From an uncultured Lachnospiraceae bacterium (GTDB taxonomy: Bacteria; Bacillota; Clostridia; Lachnospirales; Lachnospiraceae), in NCBI GenBank assembly GCA_937885345.1, contig CAKZZH010000002.1, positions 1 to 7,793 on the forward strand: a DNA stretch of 7,793 nt, read 5' to 3'. The notes beneath the pieces are model-generated. The model did no database searches and was not told the origin of the DNA. It saw only the letters and a program-made list of their open reading frames with translations. The translations under genes were made by a program, and so were the position numbers. Shown here one piece after another: positions 1 to 5,862 of the stretch; positions within the stretch are counted from its first letter, which is position 1, and every line of letters begins with the position of its first letter.

Positions 1-60
1 AGATCCAGAAGCGCCTTGAGCGTAAGGATCGAATAATCCCCGAACAGCCCGTCCCGGATG
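1..60. other. Left-edge segment that does not fit aepY; possible second join
   Basis: Read on the minus strand in the aepY frame, this segment gives a sequence starting IRDGLFGDYSILTLKALLD. In the phosphonopyruvate decarboxylase family the stretch after GDGAALMHMG is followed within about 20 residues by a conserved Asn-Asn pair and a HESVGG-like loop that hold the metal and thiamine diphosphate. None of the three minus-strand frames gives that pattern here. Base composition remains bacterial. A join between two bacterial fragments, or an unusually divergent enzyme end, are both possible; I cannot identify another protein in it. Confidence 0.4.
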
Positions 61-875
61 GAGCCGATCACCGCCATCGCGCCCATATGCATAAGCGCGG
101 CGCCGTCGCCGTCAATGCACCATACCTTCAGATCCGGCTTATTAACGGCAACTCCGAGGGCTATCGATGAGGCATGTCCCATCGAGCCAACTGTCAGAAA
201 ATCGTATTTATGGCTCTGTCCTTTTGCTTCTCTTATCTCAAAGAGCTCTCTTGAAGCCTTGCCGGTCGTCGATATGATCGGTGTCTCGCCTGCCGCTTCG
301 GCTATATGTTTAATGATCTCCTCGCGGAGCATTGTGTGATCGTTTGTGTAGGTTACTTTGCCATCGTATTTGAGGGCTCCCTCGCGGATCACGAAAGCGA
401 CATCCTTGCCTTTTGCAAGAAGAACGCGGAATTCCTCCATCGCAGATACCACTTCATCCTCGCTCGTATCAGGCCCGATAACAAAAGGCTTTATGTCCAT
501 ATCCTCGAGGAGTTTTACGGTCACCTCGCCCTGATAGATATGCTGGGGCTCATCATGAAGCCCGGGCTCGCCCCTCCAACCGACTATGAAAACGACAGGG
601 ATCGCATAAACCTTGTCATTAAGAAGGCTTGCCGCGGGATTGATAATATTTCCCTCGCCCGAATTCTGCATATACACCACAGGAACTTTGCCGGTCGCAA
701 GATGGTATCCTGCTGCCAGCGCCGCCGCATTTCCTTCATTTGCGGCTATCACATGATGCTTCGGATCGATGCCGTACCGGACCATAAGATAGTTGCACAG
801 CGCTTTAAGGCGGCTGTCCGGCACACCCGTATAGAAATCCGATCCTATTATTTCAAGAAGTCTCTCAACTTTCAT
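1..875 (-). CDS. aepY: Phosphonopyruvate decarboxylase (3' end missing)
   Basis: This is a thiamine diphosphate enzyme that decarboxylates phosphonopyruvate to phosphonoacetaldehyde, the irreversible step that pulls the unfavourable PEP mutase reaction forward; it should be cytosolic. I read it from the sequence as MKVERLLEIIGSDFYTGVPD onward, 291 codons to the window edge against about 370-380 for the family. Visible marks are the GVPDS start region, the cofactor-activating Glu in AANEGN (residue 47), MQNSGEGN (69-76), WRGEPGLHDEPQH (100-112), and the thiamine diphosphate motif DGDGAALMHMG (from 255). The start is the ATG at 875-873, with AAAGGAGA (881-888) five bases upstream; the nearby ATG at 879 hits a stop at once. 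It lies 35 bases after the pntC-like gene and is the last visible operon gene. From about residue 272 the sequence departs from the family, and the Asn-Asn pair expected near residues 284-285 is not seen. Identity is firm; completeness and the left edge are doubtful. Confidence 0.9.
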   Translation of the reverse strand, partial: MKVERLLEIIGSDFYTGVPDSRLKALCNYLMVRYGIDPKHHVIAANEGNAAALAAGYHLATGKVPVVYMQNSGEGNIINPAASLLNDKVYAIPVVFIVGWRGEPGLHDEPQHIYQGEVTVKLLEDMDIKPFVIGPDTSEDEVVSAMEEFRVLLAKGKDVAFVIREGALKYDGKVTYTNDHTMLREEIIKHIAEAAGETPIISTTGKASRELFEIREAKGQSHKYDFLTVGSMGHASSIALGVAVNKPDLKVWCIDGDGAALMHMGAMAVIGSIRDGLFGDYSILTLKALLD

Positions 876-910
876 TCATATCTCCTTTCGTCCCGGCAGA
901 TCCGGCGCTC

Positions 911-1699
911 CTAGTCCCATTTTATATCGCGATAACTCGCGTCCATCTCGCACAGTTCTTCAAAAGTATCGATCTCGCGAAAATCCTCCGGGCTGCACTC
1001 CTGCACCGAAACCTTGTAGCGGTCCTTGTATTTTACGAGAGGAACCTGCTCCCAGTAGAGCTGCATATCGCCCCCGTCAAAAGCTTCCGCCACATCCTCG
1101 CCGAGACGCCTTCCGTCCTCACGGCTCCAATATGAGATCCCGACCATCTGGCAGCACTCCCTGCCGCCGACCTTTTCCTCGCATATAACGCCGTCCCTGA
1201 CATCAAAGCACCAGTCATCCGTCTCATCCGTATAAAACGCAATAAAATCCGAGCTGTAATGATACGGCTTTATCATACCGGGATTCCTTATGTACAGATC
1301 GGCCTCAAAAACATAGGCGTTTTCAAGCAAGTCCCTGACGCAGTAGATCGACGATATGTTATTCGCTTTATCATACATCGGATTGTCTACAAACCTGATC
1401 ATCGGATACTTCTCAAGAAGCTCGTCAAACTGCTCCTTAAGATATCCCCTGACCACATATATTTCCCCGATTCCGGCCGCAAGGCAGGCATCTATCAGCC
1501 TGTCGATTATCCTCTCACCGCCCACCGTTACAAGTGGTTTGGGAGTATGCAGCGTCACCGGCTTCATCCTGCTTCCGAAGCCCGCCGCCATAAAAATCGC
1601 TCTCTTGACCCTATATGGCTCCATGCGCTTCTCCTCCTCCAAGGTCAGCGCGCCTTCCTCGTACTTTTGGTATAAAATCTCAAATTCTTCTCTGTCCAT
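911..1699 (-). CDS. pntC: PntC/LicC-like nucleotidyltransferase, probably CTP:2-aminoethylphosphonate cytidylyltransferase
   Basis: This is a sugar-nucleotidyltransferase-fold protein of 262 residues. The nucleotide-binding loop MAAGFGSRM (37-45) and TPKPL (52-56) are followed by NPMYDKANNISS (106-117), EADLY (132-136) with the likely metal-binding Asp134, and a late EID (242-244). This pattern is that of the LicC group, which activates phosphocholine with CTP. In phosphonate operons the related PntC makes CMP-AEP, so the position between phnW and aepY supports an AEP-activating role; the substrate is inferred from context. Residues 1-25 are a charged helical leader before the catalytic domain. 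Two starts are possible. The ATG at 1699 has only a weak AGGGA four bases upstream. The ATG at 1624 (MEPYRVKRAIF) has a strong GGAGGAGGAG six bases upstream and would give 237 residues with the whole domain intact. I keep the longer form because the leader resembles leaders I recall in LicC-like proteins, but this is not settled. Confidence 0.8.
   Translation of the reverse strand: MDREEFEILYQKYEEGALTLEEEKRMEPYRVKRAIFMAAGFGSRMKPVTLHTPKPLVTVGGERIIDRLIDACLAAGIGEIYVVRGYLKEQFDELLEKYPMIRFVDNPMYDKANNISSIYCVRDLLENAYVFEADLYIRNPGMIKPYHYSSDFIAFYTDETDDWCFDVRDGVICEEKVGGRECCQMVGISYWSREDGRRLGEDVAEAFDGGDMQLYWEQVPLVKYKDRYKVSVQECSPEDFREIDTFEELCEMDASYRDIKWD
1631..1640 (-). promoter_or_regulatory. Possible internal ribosome binding site deciding the pntC start
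   Basis: On the minus strand this reads GGAGGAGGAG, six bases before the ATG at 1624-1622. It is a much better Shine-Dalgarno match than the AGGGA in front of the upstream ATG at 1699. It also encodes Glu codons in the longer reading frame, so the match could be a by-product of an acidic helix. Confidence 0.4.
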
Positions 1700-1712
1700 A
1701 ATTCCCTAACTC

Positions 1713-1768
1713 GCCCGCACCTTATCGCTGCCCGGCCGTTTGCAGGCACCCGCGGCCCGCACCTTATC
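1713..1768. repeat. 14-base direct repeat spanning the phnW-pntC gap
   Basis: The 14-mer GCCCGCACCTTATC occurs exactly at 1713-1726 and again at 1755-1768, 42 bases apart start to start. The second copy overlaps the phnW stop codon (1767-1769). On the minus strand each copy reads GATAAGGTGCGGGC, carrying an AAGGTG stretch. The G+C-rich segment between the copies has weak hairpin potential. It may be a small duplication in the intercistronic region; no function can be assigned. Confidence 0.55.
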
Positions 1769-2891
1769 AGTATTTTACCGGGATCGCGATATCATTCGCC
1801 CTAAGCGCCTCTTCAAAAACCTTCCAGAATTCCCTGATATCCTCGGCTGTTATCGCACCGAGCGCACACAATCTGAAAGTGTTGGTTGAGCTTATTTTAC
1901 CGGGATAGATCGTGAATCCCCTCTCATAACAGTAATCGTGAACTTTCTCAAAGCTCCAGTTCTCATCCACCGGATACAGGATGCACGCAACCAGTCCGGC
2001 CTGATTCTCAAGAGGTATTATCTCCTTAAGGCCGAGCGCCTGTGCTCCGTCGTGAATGGCCTGCATAACCTCGGTATGCCTCGCCCACTTGGCCTCCTCG
2101 CCTTCAAGGAAGTATTCCGCAAGCGCCTGCTTTACCGAATAGATCGTCTGCACAGGCGGTGTAAAATGCATCTCTCCTGTCTTCTCAAAATAGTCATACT
2201 GCAGGAAAAGATTGCAGTAATATGAACGCTTCGGATAAGTCGCAGACTTCTCGATAATGCTGCGATCGCCGATAACATATGACAGTCCCGTCATCGCCAT
2301 GATCCCTTTTTGCGCACTTGCCATACAGAAATCGATATTGTCCTTTTCGATATCGATCGGTCTCATCGCATAGGTCGAGGTGGTGTCCGCGATCATGATC
2401 GCGCCATGCTCGTGCGCCATCCTGCCAAGCTCACGAACAGGATTTAAGATTCCCGATCCCGTCTCGTTATGTGTCGTATAAACCACCGCAATATCAGGGT
2501 TTTCATCGAGCGTCGCCCTAACGCGCTCAAGATCTATCATCTCATCATAAGCGAATCTAAGGTCTATATGGGGCAGACCGTAGTACTGCGCGATCTCAAC
2601 CGCTCTCGTGGAATACGAGCCGTTGTTCACGATAAGAATCCGCTTTCCCTCCGGAAGCAGCGAATTAACGCATACATCCAGGCAAAGTGTGCCCGAACCG
2701 CAGAACAAAACCGCCGTATATTTCTCAAGGTCACCGTGAACGATCTTAACCAGATCCTCCCTGATGCCCTTCATCATTCCCGCAAATTCCTTCTCTCTCG
2801 GGCAAATATCCGGCACCACCTGGGCCATCTTTACGCTGTCCGTAGTCGTTGCCGGCCCGGGATTAAGTAAAATATTTCTCTTTATATCCAT
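1767..2891 (-). CDS. phnW: 2-aminoethylphosphonate--pyruvate aminotransferase
   Basis: This is a PLP-dependent class V aminotransferase of 374 residues that interconverts phosphonoacetaldehyde and alanine with AEP and pyruvate. Beside a PEP mutase and a phosphonopyruvate decarboxylase it should run in the biosynthetic direction to AEP. Family marks are the opening RNILLNPGPATTTDSVK (5-21), VVPDICPREKEF (25-36), the phosphate-binding GSGT loop (65-68), HNETGSGILNP (141-151), Asp169 in IADTTS that would pair with the pyridine nitrogen, and the Schiff-base Lys195 in ASAQKG. These positions agree with Salmonella PhnW (Asp168, Lys194). Length is normal. The frame is open to 2954, but I place the start at the ATG at 2891-2889. 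Family proteins begin just before RNILLNPGP, the extra 21 residues would be translated from an intergenic repeat, and AAGGA (2902-2906) lies ten bases upstream. The gene follows aepX by 73 bases and precedes the pntC-like gene by 67. Confidence 0.95.
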   Translation of the reverse strand: MDIKRNILLNPGPATTTDSVKMAQVVPDICPREKEFAGMMKGIREDLVKIVHGDLEKYTAVLFCGSGTLCLDVCVNSLLPEGKRILIVNNGSYSTRAVEIAQYYGLPHIDLRFAYDEMIDLERVRATLDENPDIAVVYTTHNETGSGILNPVRELGRMAHEHGAIMIADTTSTYAMRPIDIEKDNIDFCMASAQKGIMAMTGLSYVIGDRSIIEKSATYPKRSYYCNLFLQYDYFEKTGEMHFTPPVQTIYSVKQALAEYFLEGEEAKWARHTEVMQAIHDGAQALGLKEIIPLENQAGLVACILYPVDENWSFEKVHDYCYERGFTIYPGKISSTNTFRLCALGAITAEDIREFWKVFEEALRANDIAIPVKY

Positions 2892-2901
2892 GATCTCTCT
2901 G

Positions 2902-2906
2902 TCCTT
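2902..2906 (-). promoter_or_regulatory. Ribosome binding site for phnW
   Basis: On the minus strand AAGGA lies ten bases before the ATG at 2891-2889; a second purine run, GAGAG, lies closer. It supports the shorter start over the in-frame upstream starts at 2954 and 2933, which would run through a repeat sequence. Confidence 0.5.
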
Positions 2907-2943
2907 ATTATTTATTTGCCGCTGCGCCGCCATATCTTCGGCG

Positions 2944-2965
2944 CCTGTGCGCACACCGCTGCGCC
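2944..2965. repeat. Diverged copy of the intergenic hairpin repeat
   Basis: This segment in the aepX-phnW gap shares the core TGTGCGCACACCG (2946-2958) with TGTGCGTACACCG in the transporter leader (4363-4375), 12 of 13 bases identical, and both are followed by a G+C-rich GCGC stretch. It contains the palindrome TGTGCGCACA. It looks like a dispersed short intergenic repeat of this bacterium. It overlaps the last base of the aepX stop codon. Confidence 0.45.
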
Positions 2966-4260
2966 TACAGCTCGTCGATCAGTCTTATGATGTCCTTAAA
3001 AGGCATCAGCTTCTCATCAACCTCAAGCGCCCTGTGATTCTTAAGAATCTCCTTAGCGGTGCTCTGCATTGCGGGAACCGCGCTTCTCGTAAGCTGGTTC
3101 GCGTATATAACGATATTGATGCCGTGACCTGCAAGTTCCTCCTCCGTAACCTGATTGTACGAAGTCGGAACAACAATGATCGGAGTCTCGCTGTCCTCTT
3201 TCCTGAAAGTATCGCAGAACTCATAAATCTCCGCAGGATCCTTCTTACGACTGTGTATCATGATGCCGTCCGCACCTGCTTTGACATAAGCCCTCGCACG
3301 CGTGAGTGCGTCCTCCATGCCCCGCTCGAGTATAAGGCTCTCAATCCTTGCGATTATCATAAAATCATCAGTCAGTTGCACTTTCTTGCCTGCGGATATT
3401 TTATCGCAGAAATCCGCAATATCGGCCTGTTGCTGAACTACCTCGGTCCCGAATAGTGAGTTCTTCTTAAGCCCGGTCTTGTCCTCTATGATAACTGCCG
3501 AAACGCCCATTCTCTCGAGCGTTCTGACATTGTATACGAAATGCTCCGTAAGTCCGCCCGTGTCACCGTCAAGGATTATGGGCTTTGTGGTAACCTCCAT
3601 TACATCATCGATGGTTCTGAGCCTTGATGACATATCGACAAGCTCGATATCGGGCTTGCCCTTTGCGGTCGAATCACAGAGTGACGATATCCACATCGCA
3701 TCAAACTGATCGAGTCTGCCGTTATTCTCAACAACGGTATTCTCGGCAATAAGCCCCGTAAGACCGCTGTGCACCTCAAGCGCTTTAACGATCGGTGTGA
3801 GCGAGATCAGCTGTCTGAGTCTCTTACGCCTGTATTCCGGCATCGCAAGCCTTTCCTTATAAAGTTTGTCAATCTTCCTGACTTCCTCGTTATATGTGTA
3901 CGGAATCTCGGCAAGCTCGCCGCCGTATTCCTTGAGAAGTCCGATCACATTATTTCTCAGGCTGCTCTCTGCGCCCTCTTTCCAGTTGTCACCATGTACA
4001 ACATAGTCCGGATGAAGTTCCTTTATCACTTTATCATAAAGCATATCATCCTGAACGATAACCTCATCAACGTCCTCGAGACTCTCATACATCTTGACCC
4101 TTTCATCAAGGTTTATGGTCGGAAACCTGTTATATCTTATAAGCGCCTCATCCGAAAGTGCGCCGACAACCACGCGTCCAAGCTTCGCAGCCTCTCTTAT
4201 GATATTCAAATGCCCCTCGTGTATAACATCCGTACACAAGCACACATACGCCGTTTTCAT
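2965..4260 (-). CDS. aepX: Phosphoenolpyruvate mutase fused to an N-terminal cytidylyltransferase-like domain
   Basis: This enzyme rearranges phosphoenolpyruvate to phosphonopyruvate and forms the carbon-phosphorus bond, the committed entry to phosphonates. The 431-residue protein has two parts. Residues 1-122 resemble a glycerol-3-phosphate-type cytidylyltransferase, with the HxGH signature HEGH (14-17) and HGDNW (89-93), but I do not see the usual late ISTT-type motif. Residues from about 145 are the PEP mutase barrel: the DGDTGG metal and substrate loop (231-236), the gating signature EDKTGLKKNS (259-268) with Lys265 and Asn267 in the expected places, ARIES (304-308) and IHSRKKDP (335-342). 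The EDK...KKNS signature separates it from the isocitrate lyase relatives. The same domain order occurs in Fom1 of fosfomycin synthesis, whose N-terminal domain cytidylylates a phosphonate intermediate. I start at the ATG at 4260-4258 because AGGAGG sits seven bases upstream; the GTG at 4281 would place that site inside the gene. It is the first gene of the operon. Confidence 0.94.
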   Translation of the reverse strand: MKTAYVCLCTDVIHEGHLNIIREAAKLGRVVVGALSDEALIRYNRFPTINLDERVKMYESLEDVDEVIVQDDMLYDKVIKELHPDYVVHGDNWKEGAESSLRNNVIGLLKEYGGELAEIPYTYNEEVRKIDKLYKERLAMPEYRRKRLRQLISLTPIVKALEVHSGLTGLIAENTVVENNGRLDQFDAMWISSLCDSTAKGKPDIELVDMSSRLRTIDDVMEVTTKPIILDGDTGGLTEHFVYNVRTLERMGVSAVIIEDKTGLKKNSLFGTEVVQQQADIADFCDKISAGKKVQLTDDFMIIARIESLILERGMEDALTRARAYVKAGADGIMIHSRKKDPAEIYEFCDTFRKEDSETPIIVVPTSYNQVTEEELAGHGINIVIYANQLTRSAVPAMQSTAKEILKNHRALEVDEKLMPFKDIIRLIDEL

Positions 4261-4267
4261 ATGCACG

Positions 4268-4273
4268 CCTCCT
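4268..4273 (-). promoter_or_regulatory. Ribosome binding site for aepX
   Basis: The minus strand reads a perfect AGGAGG, seven bases before the ATG at 4260-4258. It fixes this start against the in-frame GTG at 4281, because a start at 4281 would place the site within the coding region. Confidence 0.85.
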
Positions 4274-4291
4274 CTTCTCACAATCTTATAG

Positions 4292-4320
4292 ATTATAGCA
4301 TATATAAGGGATTACATCAA
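4292..4320 (-). promoter_or_regulatory. Sigma-70/sigma-A-type promoter of the phosphonate operon
   Basis: On the minus strand, a -35 box TTGATG (4320-4315) is followed after exactly 17 bases by a consensus -10 box TATAAT (4297-4292). A TG one base before the -10 makes it an extended -10. Transcription would begin near 4285, giving a leader of only about 25 bases before aepX. No terminator or separate promoter is obvious before phnW, the pntC-like gene or aepY, so the four genes are probably co-transcribed. Confidence 0.75.
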
Positions 4321-4327
4321 TTATGCC

Positions 4328-4355
4328 TTGATTATATTTTCCTTAATGGTAAAAT
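4328..4355 (+). promoter_or_regulatory. Divergent promoter for the transporter gene
   Basis: A -35-like TTGATT (4328-4333) is followed after 16 bases by the -10-like TAAAAT (4350-4355), which is preceded by TGG and so fits an extended -10. Initiation would fall near 4362, so almost the whole tandem repeat at 4359-4409 would lie in the 5' leader. The -35 boxes of the two divergent promoters are only 7 bases apart, so a regulator bound here could affect both. Confidence 0.55.
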
Positions 4356-4358
4356 ATA

Positions 4359-4409
4359 CCTGTGTGCGTACACCGGCGCACGGTCCTGTGTGCGTAAACC
4401 GGCGCACCG
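4359..4409 (+). repeat. Tandem pair of 25-base hairpin-forming repeats in the transporter leader
   Basis: Copy 1 (4359-4383) and copy 2 (4385-4409) are separated by one T and differ at two of 25 positions. Each contains GTGCG and CGCAC (4364-4368 with 4377-4381; 4390-4394 with 4403-4407) that can pair around an eight-base loop. The array lies between the divergent promoter and the transporter ribosome site (GGGAG, 4437-4441). It is too short and symmetric for a known riboswitch. It may be an operator, a leader structure, or two copies of a dispersed intergenic repeat. Confidence 0.65.
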
Positions 4410-4448
4410 CTACATCCTGATAAGCATATTTTTTGTGGGAGTTTGGTA

Positions 4449-5834
4449 ATGAATAATAAGAGAAACACTTTTACCGGTTCGATCGGTTTCGTTCTTGCTG
4501 CCGCAGGCAGCGCCGTCGGACTTGGAAACATCTGGAGATTTCCGTATCTTGCTGCCAAAGACGGAGGTGGCTTATTCCTTGTTATTTATATTATACTTGC
4601 GCTTACTTTCGGCTTCACGCTTCTTGTAACCGAAGTTGCCATCGGACGTAAGACCAAGCAAAGTTCGCTCACCGCTTACGGCGTTCTTAACAAACGCTTC
4701 AAATGGGTGGGTGTTCTCGCTTCGCTCGTACCCTTTCTCATCCTGCCTTATTACTGCATAATCGGCGGATGGGTTCTCAAATACGCTGTAGTATTCATAA
4801 CCGGTCAGGGCGCTGTAGCGGCCGAAGACGGGTATTTTAACGGTTTTATAACCGGATACTGGCAGCCGATAGTCTTCGACGTGATCTTCCTCGGAGCGAC
4901 CGCTTTCGTCGTTTTAAGAGGCGTTAACAAAGGCATAGAGAACTTCTCCAAAGTGCTTATGCCGATACTTCTTGTAATGGTTATCGGTATTTCAATATTT
5001 GCGCTCACCATCAAAGACCCCGTATCCGGCAGAACCGGCATCGAAGGACTTAAGACATATCTTATCCCCGATGTTCAGAGTGCAACCGTTAAATCCGTTT
5101 CCATAACGATCATGGACGCTATGGGCCAGCTTTTTTACAGTATCAGCGTAGCAATGGGAATCATGATCGCATACGGCTCATATGTCAAAGACAGTGACAA
5201 CCTGATGCGCTCGGTCAACCAGATTGAGATTTTTGATACCGTAGTCGCATTCCTCGCAGGAGTAATGATAATCCCCGCAGTATTTGTGTTCATGGGCAAG
5301 GACGGTATGTCCGCGGGACCGGGTCTTATGTTTATCGCAATGCCCAAAATCTTCCTGCAAATGGGAGTTGCCGGTCAGGTGATCGGCGCCATCTTCTTTA
5401 TCATGGTGCTCTTTGCGGCGCTCACAAGCTCGGTATCAGTGCTTGAAGCCGTTACTTCAAGTCTTATCGACCGCTTCGGCTTCAGCAGAAAAAGGGCCGC
5501 CGTTACGGAGAGCGCCATCGCCCTCGTAATCGGCATAATAATATGCTTCGGCTACAATTTCTTCTATTTCAAGGTTAAGCTGCCAAACGGCACGAGTGCG
5601 CAGATCCTTGATATAGTCGACTACCTTGCGAACAACATCCTTATGCCCGTCGTAGCGATCGGCACCTGCGTGCTCGTCGGCTGGGTAGTAAAGCCCAAGA
5701 CCGTGATCGACGAAGTACAGCGAAACGGAGAACGCATGCAGAGAAAGGCTCTCTACACCGCAATGATCAAGATCATAGCACCCCTTCTTCTTTCAGCGCT
5801 CCTGCTCACATCGCTCGGTATAATAAAATTCTAA
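4449..5834 (+). CDS. Sodium-dependent transporter, SNF/NSS family
   Basis: This is a complete 461-residue inner-membrane protein of the neurotransmitter:sodium symporter family (LeuT, TnaT and MhsT relatives), which imports amino acids or similar small amines with Na+. The first helix has the signature GSAVGLGNIWRFPYL (20-34), containing the unwound ion and substrate site, followed by GGGLFL. Other marks are GVNKGIENFSKVLMP (158-172), the helix-6 region DAMGQLFYS (223-231), and the helix-8 Na+ region ALTSSVSVLE (324-333). The length fits the bacterial members, many of which have 11 helices. The start is the ATG at 4449, with GGGAG (4437-4441) seven bases upstream; an in-frame TTG at 4443 is less likely. 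The substrate cannot be read from sequence. It is divergent from the phosphonate operon with a shared promoter region, so a link through amino-acid or AEP supply is possible but unproven. The ciliate junction follows about 20 bases after its stop. Confidence 0.93.
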   Translation: MNNKRNTFTGSIGFVLAAAGSAVGLGNIWRFPYLAAKDGGGLFLVIYIILALTFGFTLLVTEVAIGRKTKQSSLTAYGVLNKRFKWVGVLASLVPFLILPYYCIIGGWVLKYAVVFITGQGAVAAEDGYFNGFITGYWQPIVFDVIFLGATAFVVLRGVNKGIENFSKVLMPILLVMVIGISIFALTIKDPVSGRTGIEGLKTYLIPDVQSATVKSVSITIMDAMGQLFYSISVAMGIMIAYGSYVKDSDNLMRSVNQIEIFDTVVAFLAGVMIIPAVFVFMGKDGMSAGPGLMFIAMPKIFLQMGVAGQVIGAIFFIMVLFAALTSSVSVLEAVTSSLIDRFGFSRKRAAVTESAIALVIGIIICFGYNFFYFKVKLPNGTSAQILDIVDYLANNILMPVVAIGTCVLVGWVVKPKTVIDEVQRNGERMQRKALYTAMIKIIAPLLLSALLLTSLGIIKF

Positions 5835-5862
5835 CTTCGCGCCGGTCGCAGGTTTTAACAAA
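5835..5862. other. Junction between bacterial and ciliate DNA
   Basis: The transporter ends at 5834. The next ~20 bases (CTTCGCGCCGGTCGCAGG) are still G+C-rich and bacterial in style. From about 5859 the sequence becomes A+T-rich and reads, in frame, into the DHHC protein. The exact point cannot be fixed by eye; 5850-5862 is the best estimate. No telomere addition, insertion-sequence end, tRNA or long repeat marks the point. The join falls inside the ciliate gene and directly behind a bacterial gene, the pattern expected of an artificial or amplification chimera. Confidence 0.8.

Noticed and set aside
58..914. Plus-strand open frames over the first 900 bases
   Set aside because: The minus strand encodes a clear phosphonopyruvate decarboxylase with conserved motifs over most of this stretch; the plus-strand products show nothing recognisable.
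1259..1709. Long plus-strand open frames opposite the nucleotidyltransferase, phnW and aepX genes
   Set aside because: They mirror well-recognised minus-strand genes, have no domain-like sequence or ribosome sites, and reflect codon bias of the true genes.
2892..2954. N-terminal extension of phnW to 2954
   Set aside because: The 21 extra residues are translated from an intergenic repeat and lie outside the family's conserved start, and a ribosome site precedes the ATG at 2891.
4359..4409. CRISPR-like array
   Set aside because: There are only two copies separated by one base, with no spacers and no cas genes.
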